From Thermoleophilia bacterium UBA5186 (GTDB lineage Bacteria > Actinomycetota > Thermoleophilia > Gaiellales > Gaiellaceae): DNA of 5,008 nucleotides. The notes beneath the pieces are model-generated. The model made no database searches, had not been told where the DNA came from, and saw nothing but the letters and a program-made list of their open reading frames with translations. The stretch is taken from the NCBI GenBank assembly GCA_002413095.1, contig DHWI01000017.1, forward strand, positions 1 through 5,008. The letters run 5' to 3'. Shown piece by piece: positions 1-5,008 of the stretch. The position numbers were made by a program, and so were the translations under genes. The first letter of the stretch is position 1; every line of letters begins with the position of its first letter.

Positions 1-71
1 ACTCCTCGTTCCAGAGCGTGTCGTTCGTGGGCGAAGTCATGATGGAAAGATGCCCGAAGGCGCGGACATGA
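1..71 (+). CDS. C-terminal end of an unidentified upstream gene (partial)
   Basis: The frame whose first full codon is at position 3 is open from the left edge to a TGA at 69-71 and gives 22 residues ending in VMMERCPKART. Of the three forward frames here it has the strongest G/C bias at third codon positions (about 18 of 22), which marks it as the coding frame. The frame starting at position 1 ends at a TGA at 40-42. The stop overlaps the next start as ATGA (68-71), the usual geometry for translationally coupled genes, so this gene is probably in the same operon as the flippase. The tail is too short to identify a family; a glycan-biosynthesis role is only suggested by its neighbours. Confidence 0.6.
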   Translation, partial: SSFQSVSFVGEVMMERCPKART

Positions 72-1540
72 GTATGCCCGCCACTCGTAAGAGTGCTGTA
101 AGGAGCGGGATCCAGACCGCGGTGTCGATGCTCGCGATCAGCGGCTCGGCCGCCCTTGCCGGCGCGCTCCTCGCGCAGAAGTTCGGCCGCGGCGCCGACA
201 CGGACGGGTTCATGGCCGCCTACGGCATCTACCTCGTTCTCGTCCTCGGCGCTCAGGCGGTGCGCATGGTGGTCGTGCCGGACCTGACCCGCGCCGCCGC
301 GGGAGGCGCGCTCGGGCGGGAGGTGCGCGGCTATGTCCTCGCGCTTCTCGCCGTTGCCGTTCCGGCCGCGCTCGTCGCGATCCTCTTCCGCGGACAGATC
401 GGCGACGCCCTCACCGGCTCGCCCCAGGCCGCGCACGTCGCGGCGCGCTCGCTTCCGTGGCTCCTTCCGGCTGCGTTCATGCAGTTGCTCGCTGCCATTG
501 CGACGAGCACGCTCGCCGCGCGCGACAGCTACGGCGTGGCGGCGCTGGCCTACAGCTCCGGATCGATCGCCAGCGTGGTCTGCTTCCTCGCGCTTGCCGA
601 CGCGCACGGGCTCGTCTCGCTCGCCTGGGGCCTCTTCGCCGGCGCCGTCATCACCCTCGCGCTGCCGGTCGCCGCGCTGGCGCGCGACCACGACCTCGGG
701 CACGTCCGCGAGGGAGGGGCGGCGATCCTGCCGCGCCTGGGCCGCCTGGGTCGCGGCGCAGCAGTGCCGCTCGCGAACCAGGGGCTCTACCTCATCGCGC
801 TCGCGTTCGCCGCCCCTCTCGGGGTGGGCAGCGCGACGAGCCTCTCGTACGGCTACCTCCTCGCCGCGACGTTCTGCACCGCAACCGCGTCGGCGCTGTC
901 GCTCATCTCCTCCGCCCCGCTGACCCGCCGGGGCCTCGACGTGGAGAGCGCCGCAAGGCACGTCGTCCATGCGTCCTGGCTCTCCCTGACGCTGATCGCG
1001 GCGGCCGCAGGTGTGTTCGCCCTCGTCGGCGGCCGGGTGGTCGGCTGGGTGCTCGGCGATGCGTACACCGGCGAGGTCGGCGGCGAGCTGGGACGGTTGT
1101 TCGTCGCGTTCGCGCCGTGGATGCTCGTCACCGTCGCGCTGACGTCCACGTTCCCGCTCGTCTTCGTAATGGAGCGGAGTCGCTTCCTCGTCGCGGTCGC
1201 CGTCGCTGCGGTCGCCGTCGACGTGCCCCTCACGTGGGCTTTCCGAGCCGTGTTCGGGCTTGAAGGGATCGCGATCGCTCTCGCAGTGACGACGTTCGGC
1301 GTGCTGATCGCGCTCTCGGCCGGCGTGTCCAAGCGGATGCTCGCGCTGTCGGTGCTCGGCCTGGCACGGCTCGCCCTCGCCATCGGTGCGCTCGCAGGCC
1401 TCTCATTCGGGATCGTGTCCTTCGTGCTGGGCGGGTTTCCGGCCGCGGCGGTCGGGCTCGGGCTGTACGCCCTGCTCCTCGCCGTGTGGCGGCCGCGCGG
1501 ACTTCGCGAGGCGTGGAGCTACGTGCGGGCGCTCCACTAG
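68..1540 (+). CDS. MurJ/Wzx-type lipid-linked oligosaccharide flippase
   Basis: A 490-residue polytopic membrane protein of the MOP superfamily (MurJ/MviN or polysaccharide flippase), which moves undecaprenyl-linked glycans from the inner to the outer face of the cytoplasmic membrane. About 14 hydrophobic segments can be drawn, at roughly 15-37, 47-70, 86-106, 128-150, 155-176, 181-203, 232-252, 256-281, 303-323, 344-366, 372-394, 398-418, 428-450 and 453-474. That number and the length match MurJ. The region GRGADTDGF (40-48), followed by AAY, then R66 and VVPDLTR (69-75), resembles the MurJ N-terminal block (TDAF..A, LR, VP.L). I prefer ATG 68 because GAAGG at 56-60 sits 7 bases upstream and the ATG overlaps the upstream stop as ATGA. 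In-frame ATGs at 50 and 74 have worse spacing. The match to canonical MurJ is loose, so a dedicated exopolysaccharide flippase is more likely than the essential lipid II flippase. Substrate unknown. Confidence 0.85.
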   Translation: MSMPATRKSAVRSGIQTAVSMLAISGSAALAGALLAQKFGRGADTDGFMAAYGIYLVLVLGAQAVRMVVVPDLTRAAAGGALGREVRGYVLALLAVAVPAALVAILFRGQIGDALTGSPQAAHVAARSLPWLLPAAFMQLLAAIATSTLAARDSYGVAALAYSSGSIASVVCFLALADAHGLVSLAWGLFAGAVITLALPVAALARDHDLGHVREGGAAILPRLGRLGRGAAVPLANQGLYLIALAFAAPLGVGSATSLSYGYLLAATFCTATASALSLISSAPLTRRGLDVESAARHVVHASWLSLTLIAAAAGVFALVGGRVVGWVLGDAYTGEVGGELGRLFVAFAPWMLVTVALTSTFPLVFVMERSRFLVAVAVAAVAVDVPLTWAFRAVFGLEGIAIALAVTTFGVLIALSAGVSKRMLALSVLGLARLALAIGALAGLSFGIVSFVLGGFPAAAVGLGLYALLLAVWRPRGLREAWSYVRALH

Positions 1541-2313
1541 TGCGGGCGTTCCTCCGGGACGCGTTCGTGTGGCTCACGCGCTCCCGCCTGCGCGACCGCG
1601 CCGTCCTCGCGGTCGCGCGCGCCGAGCCCGGACCGTTCGTCAGCGGTCCGCTCTGGGAACGCGTCGTGCGTCCGCGGACGCTGGGGAACGTAGAGGCCTG
1701 GCCGGAGCGGCTCGACGGCTTCGAGGACCTCGCCTTCCTCTTCTCGAGCAACCTGCTCAACATGGGCCCTGCACTCCTCGCGATCGACGAGGCCGCGTAC
1801 CTCTATCGCCTGGTGCGTGGGCTCGGGCCGGCCACGCTCGTGGAGATCGGTCGATACAAGGGAGGCAGCACGCTGCTGCTCGCGGCGGCAATGGATCCGG
1901 CTGCGCGGCTCCACTCGTACGACCTGCACCGGGAGTTCGACGTCGGCCACCGCGGGCCCGAGCAGGACCGCCACCTCGCGGCGGCGCTCGACCGCTACGG
2001 GCTACAGGAGCGCGTCGAGATGGTGGTCGCCGACTCGCACACGGTCGCACACCCGGGCACGTGCGACTTCGTCCTCGTCGACGGCGACCACTCGTACGAC
2101 GGGGCGCGGGGCGACTACGAGCACTGGCGTTCGGCGCTCGAGCCAGGCGGGCACTTGCTATTCCACGACGCCGTCGAGCGGCCGTTTCTCAACTTCGAGC
2201 CGGGCGTCGCGAGACTCGTCGAGGAGATCGAGCGTGACGACTCGATGCTCTTCTCGCGCCGCGACGGCGCGGGGTCGATCGCCCATTTCGTGCGGATCCA
2301 AACCGGAGCCTAG
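1540..2313 (+). CDS. class I SAM-dependent methyltransferase (Methyltransf_24 type)
   Basis: About 257 residues if translation begins at GTG 1540, whose G is the last base of the flippase stop TAG (TAGTG). Other in-frame GTGs at 1486, 1513 and 1567 are possible, none has a convincing ribosome site, and the choice does not affect the domain. Motif I, which binds S-adenosylmethionine, is VEIGRYKGGST at residues 101-111. The acidic end of the next strand lies in SYDLHREF, just before residue 140. VDGDHSYDGARGDYEHW (180-196) and LLFHDA (206-211) are hallmarks of the Methyltransf_24/TylF/CmcI-like group, where the Asp and His residues may bind a metal. The N-terminal ~90 residues are a charged extension. 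Its place between a flippase and a glycosyltransferase suggests O-methylation of a sugar in the surface glycan, which is inferred. There is no signal peptide, so it should be cytoplasmic. Confidence 0.88.
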   Translation: MRAFLRDAFVWLTRSRLRDRAVLAVARAEPGPFVSGPLWERVVRPRTLGNVEAWPERLDGFEDLAFLFSSNLLNMGPALLAIDEAAYLYRLVRGLGPATLVEIGRYKGGSTLLLAAAMDPAARLHSYDLHREFDVGHRGPEQDRHLAAALDRYGLQERVEMVVADSHTVAHPGTCDFVLVDGDHSYDGARGDYEHWRSALEPGGHLLFHDAVERPFLNFEPGVARLVEEIERDDSMLFSRRDGAGSIAHFVRIQTGA

Positions 2314-2334
2314 GATCGGGTACAACTGCGGCTC
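2311..2334 (+). promoter_or_regulatory. possible internal promoter (-10-like TAGGAT)
   Basis: This short stretch holds the only gap between coding regions in the window (2314-2334). TAGGAT at 2311-2316 overlaps the methyltransferase stop codon and matches the TANNNT form of actinobacterial -10 elements. It would place transcription start about 10 bases before the ATG at 2335. Only a weak TTCGTG lies at a suitable -35 distance (2287-2292). No good ribosome-binding site precedes ATG 2335. One hexamer in a short gap can arise by chance, so this is a candidate only. Confidence 0.22.
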
Positions 2335-3783
2335 ATGAAGGGGTCAGTTCTGGTTGCTGCGACGCTGATCGCCTGCCTCGCAGCGTCAGTGTCCTCGGGA
2401 TCGGCCACTGAGCGCAGCGCGAGTGCCCCGCGCCTCTTTGCCGGGCCGTTTCAGACCGCGGTGATTGAGCCTCGGGTGGCCACCCGGCCGGAAATGGCGC
2501 CGCTGCTTTTCCAGCGCGCACGCGAGTCGGGCGCGACCGTCTTCCGGCTCGGGCTGACCTGGCGAGCGGTGGCGCCGCAGACCCGCCCGGCGGCGTTCGA
2601 TGCGGCCAACCCTGATGACCCTGGCTATTCATGGGACGCCTTCGATCGGCAGGTGCAGGCCGCCGTCAGCGCGGGCCTCACACCGCTCGTCTACATCGCA
2701 GGCGCACCGGATTGGGCCGAGCGAGGCGCTCCCGGCCCCGCCGGCACGAGGCCACCCGATCCCGGCGAGCTCGGGCTCTTCGCGCATGCCGCCGCCCTGC
2801 GGTACGGGGGGAGCCGCGCAGGCTTGCCCCGGGTGCGTTTGTGGCAGCTCTGGAACGAGCCGAATGACCACCTGTACTTCAATACGCAGTACGACGGAGA
2901 TCGGCCTGTGTCTCCGCAGCTCTACCGGGGCCTGCTGCGCGCCTTTGCCGAGTCCGTCCACGGAGTGCACCGGGACAACCTCGTGGTCACGGGAGGGCTG
3001 ACTCCGTTCGGCCGCAGCGGACACGAGGCGCTGTCGCCCCTTCGCTTCATGCGCGACTTGCTCTGCATGTCCGGCGGCAAGCACCCGCGGCCGACGTGTG
3101 CCCAGCACGCGGCCTTCGACGTCTGGTCGCACCATCCGTACACCGAAGGCGGCCCTCGCCATCACGCTCTCAGCCCGGACAACGTCTCGCTCGGCGACCT
3201 ACCGAGGATGCGTGCTTTGCTCCAGGCCGCGGTCGCCGCCGGGCACGTCGACTCGAGCCTGCCGATCCGCTTCTGGGTGACCGAGTTCAGCTGGGATTCC
3301 AGCCCTCCTGACCCCAAGGGGGTACCCGCGGCGCTGGAGGGACTCTGGGTCGCTGAGGCGATGTTCCGGATGTGGCAGTCGGGCGTCTCGCTCGTGACGT
3401 GGTACCTGCTCGTCGACCGAGACGCCGGTCCCTACCAGTCGGGTCTCTACTACAGGGACACCCGCGTCATGCTGACCAAGCCCAAGCCCGCCCAGCGTGC
3501 GTTCCGGTTCCCGTTCGTGGCACTCCCCGCCGCGACGAGCGTCACCTTCTGGGGGCGCACCCCGAGCTCGGGCCCTGCCACGGTCTTCGTCGAGCGGAAG
3601 GTCGGTGCCGCGTGGGCGATCGAGGCGACCGCCTCGGCGAATCGGTTCGGCATCTTCCGAGGTCGAGTTCCCGGACGGCGGACGAGGGGCTTCTTCCGCG
3701 CTCGTGTCGGCGCCGCCGACGTGTCGCTGCCGTTCCCACTGCGGCCCACGCCGGATCTGCACGTGCGCGTCTTCGGACAATGA
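2335..3783 (+). CDS. exported clan GH-A glycoside hydrolase (GH39/GH5-like, PslG-like context)
   Basis: A 482-residue protein with an N-terminal export signal (hydrophobic residues 4-20), a TIM-barrel glycosidase domain (about 35-400) and a C-terminal beta-rich domain (about 400-482). The barrel shows the clan GH-A retaining signature. FRLGLTW (70-76) is an early strand with a conserved-type Arg. WNEPN (173-177) carries the presumed acid/base E175. WSHHPY (264-269) follows. VTEFSW (315-320) carries the presumed nucleophile E317. TWYLLVD (355-361) is like the strand 8 Trp. Both glutamates are present, so it should be active. C244 and C255 may form a disulfide, consistent with life outside the cytoplasm. 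Cleavage may follow GSA near residue 24; LIAC at 11-14 also fits a lipobox, but the signal would be very short. It probably cuts or releases the polysaccharide made by this cluster (inferred). The exact GH family and substrate cannot be read by eye. The stop overlaps the next start as ATGA. Confidence 0.85.
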   Translation: MKGSVLVAATLIACLAASVSSGSATERSASAPRLFAGPFQTAVIEPRVATRPEMAPLLFQRARESGATVFRLGLTWRAVAPQTRPAAFDAANPDDPGYSWDAFDRQVQAAVSAGLTPLVYIAGAPDWAERGAPGPAGTRPPDPGELGLFAHAAALRYGGSRAGLPRVRLWQLWNEPNDHLYFNTQYDGDRPVSPQLYRGLLRAFAESVHGVHRDNLVVTGGLTPFGRSGHEALSPLRFMRDLLCMSGGKHPRPTCAQHAAFDVWSHHPYTEGGPRHHALSPDNVSLGDLPRMRALLQAAVAAGHVDSSLPIRFWVTEFSWDSSPPDPKGVPAALEGLWVAEAMFRMWQSGVSLVTWYLLVDRDAGPYQSGLYYRDTRVMLTKPKPAQRAFRFPFVALPAATSVTFWGRTPSSGPATVFVERKVGAAWAIEATASANRFGIFRGRVPGRRTRGFFRARVGAADVSLPFPLRPTPDLHVRVFGQ

Positions 3784-4652
3784 CGCCCCGAGCAGTCGAC
3801 GTCGTCGTCGTCGCCTATCGTTCTCGCGAGCTGCTGCGCAGGTGCCTCGACTCCCTCGTGGGTCACCCGCCCCAGTGCGAGCTCAACGTCTTCGTCGTGG
3901 ACAATGCCTCGAGCGACGGCACGGTCGAGCTGCTCGGTGACCGGTTCCCCGACGTCTGGCTCCACGCGGCGGCGGACAACCTTGGCTTCGCGAAGGCCAC
4001 GAACATCGGCATCCGAGCGGGCAAGGCGCCGTACGTCCTCGTGCTCAACCCCGACACGGAAGCAACCGCCGGAGCGCTCGACCGCATGCTCGACCTGATG
4101 GATGGGCACCCGGAGGTCGGAATCGCCGGCTGCCGCCTCGAGCTCGAGGACGGGAGCCTCGACCACGCCGCGAAGCGATCGTTCCCGACGCCGCTCAGCG
4201 CACTCGGGCACTTCTCAGGCCTCCGGCTCGGCGGGCAGCTCGGCGCGTACACGGCACCGGGCGTCGAATCCGGGCCGGTCGACGCGGTCAACGGCGCGTT
4301 CATGCTCATCCGGCGGGCCGCGCTCGAGGAGGTCGGTTTGTTCGACGAGGGCTACTGGATGTACATGGAGGACCTCGACCTCTGCTACCGCTTCGCGCAG
4401 GCCGGCTGGACGACGTGGTACGAGTCGACCGTCATCTTCCGGCACGTCAAGCACGGGACGAGCGGGCTCGTGCGCTCGCCGCGGCTCGAGCGCGCCTTCC
4501 ACTACGGGATGTACCGGTTCTACCGCAAGCATTACGCGCGCCGAAGGAACCCTGTCCTGAACGGCGCCGTTTACGCGGGGATCGCGCTGAAGCTTGGTTC
4601 GTCAGTCGGCCGCGTCGCCGTTCTCCGCCTTCTGGCCGGGCGCCGCGGTTGA
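3780..4652 (+). CDS. glycosyltransferase family 2 (rhamnosyltransferase/WbbL-like)
   Basis: A 290-residue GT-A fold enzyme that transfers a sugar from a nucleotide donor, most likely to a lipid-linked acceptor at the cytoplasmic membrane face. The N-terminus VDVVVVAYRS (6-15) is the first Rossmann strand and loop. FVVDNASSDGT (38-48) includes D41 for the nucleotide. DNLGFAKATNIG (66-77) is typical of this family. LNPDTE (89-94) holds the DXD-equivalent D92, which binds metal and diphosphate. VNGAFMLIRR (170-179) and YMEDLDLCYR (195-204) include the likely catalytic acids E197/D198. The length is normal and the domain complete. The start at ATG 3780 overlaps the hydrolase stop by 4 bases (ATGA), so translation is probably coupled. 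The last 16 codons overlap the oppositely oriented ligase gene. Donor and acceptor sugars are unknown; rhamnosyltransferases are the best-known relatives, but the donor cannot be assigned. Confidence 0.93.
   Translation: MTPRAVDVVVVAYRSRELLRRCLDSLVGHPPQCELNVFVVDNASSDGTVELLGDRFPDVWLHAAADNLGFAKATNIGIRAGKAPYVLVLNPDTEATAGALDRMLDLMDGHPEVGIAGCRLELEDGSLDHAAKRSFPTPLSALGHFSGLRLGGQLGAYTAPGVESGPVDAVNGAFMLIRRAALEEVGLFDEGYWMYMEDLDLCYRFAQAGWTTWYESTVIFRHVKHGTSGLVRSPRLERAFHYGMYRFYRKHYARRRNPVLNGAVYAGIALKLGSSVGRVAVLRLLAGRRG
4602..4652. other. convergent 3' coding overlap between the GT2 and ligase genes
   Basis: The + strand glycosyltransferase stop (TGA 4650-4652) lies inside the minus-strand ligase gene, and the ligase stop (TGA at 4604-4602) lies inside the glycosyltransferase gene. 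The shared 51 bases encode residues 275-290 of the transferase and the last 16 residues of the ligase fragment. Codon boundaries coincide exactly on the two strands, so each TGA stop faces a TCA serine codon of the other gene. There is no space for a separate terminator between the two genes. Confidence 0.7.
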
Positions 4653-5008
4653 CGGTGGCGGCTCGAGCCAGGCCAACGCGAGCACGACGGGGAAGATGCC
4701 GAACGCTGCCAATACGTACGGGTTGAACGCCCCGGTGAGGAGGATCGAGACGACGATTGCAACGACGACGGCCGCGTCCTGGCGGTGCAGCTGGGCAGCT
4801 CCGGTAAGCCGGCCGAACCTGACCCGCAGCGCATCCCAGACGATCCGCAGATGGAACGAGAGGAAGAGGATCAGGCCAACGATGCCCGCCTTGAACAGCA
4901 GGTCGAGGTAGGCGAGCTCGTAGGAGTACGGCGGGTTACAGTGGCCGGCCTCGGCGCAGGGCTTGCCGGACCGCAGCTCGTGCGCGACCGCTCCGAAGCC
5001 GTGCCCGA
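4602..5008 (-). CDS. O-antigen ligase/polymerase-type membrane protein, C-terminal part (partial)
   Basis: On the minus strand one frame is open from the right edge (first full codon 5006-5004) to a TGA at 4604-4602. It gives 134 residues with strong G/C bias at third positions and no start codon that need be used inside the window. It begins GHGFGAVAHE, the short glycine motif seen before the large external loop of Wzy_C/WaaL-family proteins. YELAYLDLLFKAGIVGLILF (29-48) follows and resembles the conserved block leading into the next membrane helix. Further hydrophobic segments lie at about 37-52, 79-93 and 96-114, and a hydrophilic tail follows. C17 and C23 sit in the presumed external loop. 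The His often found in the family's HN.YL block is absent, replaced by a Tyr-rich stretch. It probably polymerises or transfers lipid-linked glycan on the outer membrane face. Ligase and Wzy polymerase cannot be told apart from this fragment. Confidence 0.75.
   Translation of the reverse strand, partial: GHGFGAVAHELRSGKPCAEAGHCNPPYSYELAYLDLLFKAGIVGLILFLSFHLRIVWDALRVRFGRLTGAAQLHRQDAAVVVAIVVSILLTGAFNPYVLAAFGIFPVVLALAWLEPPPSTAAPGQKAENGDAAD

Noticed and set aside
50..67. Earlier ATG at 50 as the flippase start
   Set aside because: The purine-rich GGAAAG lies directly against this ATG with no spacing, whereas ATG 68 has GAAGG at a 7-base spacing and an ATGA overlap with the upstream stop.
1193..1220. 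Two copies of GCGGTCGCCGTCG, 15 bases apart
   Set aside because: It encodes an Ala/Val-rich membrane helix (AVAVAAVAV) in the flippase and reflects low-complexity codons rather than a functional repeat.
853..1383. Long open frame on the minus strand opposite the flippase gene
   Set aside because: High-GC DNA gives long antisense open frames. The translation is rich in Arg, Ser, Thr and Ala without motifs, and the + strand frame has clear membrane helices.
3450..4211. 253-codon minus-strand open frame across the hydrolase-glycosyltransferase junction
   Set aside because: It spans two well-supported + strand genes, has no recognisable motif, and is Arg/Glu/Val-rich as expected of a shadow frame.
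4653..4700. Search for an intrinsic terminator after the glycosyltransferase stop
   Set aside because: GC-rich inverted stretches occur, but none is followed by a T-run, and the region codes for the ligase tail and loop on the other strand.
4594..4911. 105-codon + strand open frame after the glycosyltransferase
   Set aside because: Its translation lacks motifs and is Ser/Thr/Ala-rich. The minus strand here encodes a membrane protein with conserved ligase motifs, so this is its shadow.

Overview
The window is GC-rich (clearly well above 60% by eye) with G or C at most third codon positions. It is packed with genes and has almost no non-coding DNA. Start signals are weak and GTG is used as a start. 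This fits a high-GC bacterium, most likely an actinobacterial lineage (possibly Thermoleophilia-like). The lineage is inferred from composition and protein style only, since no marker gene is present.

The content is one segment of a cell-surface or exopolysaccharide locus. From left to right on the + strand: the last 22 codons of an unidentified gene (1-71); a 14-helix MurJ/Wzx-type flippase (68-1540); a class I SAM-dependent methyltransferase of the Methyltransf_24 type (1540-2313); an exported clan GH-A glycoside hydrolase with a C-terminal beta-rich domain (2335-3783); and a family 2 glycosyltransferase of the rhamnosyltransferase type (3780-4652). On the - strand, running in from the right edge, is the C-terminal part of an O-antigen ligase/polymerase-type membrane protein (4602-5008). 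It has no start codon inside the window.

The + strand genes are tightly coupled. Junctions are ATGA (68-71), TAGTG (1538-1542) and ATGA (3780-3783). The only gap is 21 bases at 2314-2334, next to a TAGGAT hexamer that could be a -10 element. The ligase gene converges on the glycosyltransferase gene and their coding ends overlap by 51 bases.

A plausible division of labour, which is inference, is as follows. The GT2 enzyme builds a repeat unit on a lipid carrier at the inner face of the membrane. The methyltransferase modifies a sugar or precursor. The flippase moves the lipid-linked product outward. The ligase/polymerase polymerises or transfers it. The exported hydrolase trims or releases polymer, as PslG does in the Pseudomonas Psl system. 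I saw no RNA gene, mobile element, CRISPR array or clear intrinsic terminator. The biology looks like an ordinary surface-glycan cluster rather than a new class of system. The most unusual points are the hydrolase within the operon and the codon-aligned convergent overlap.
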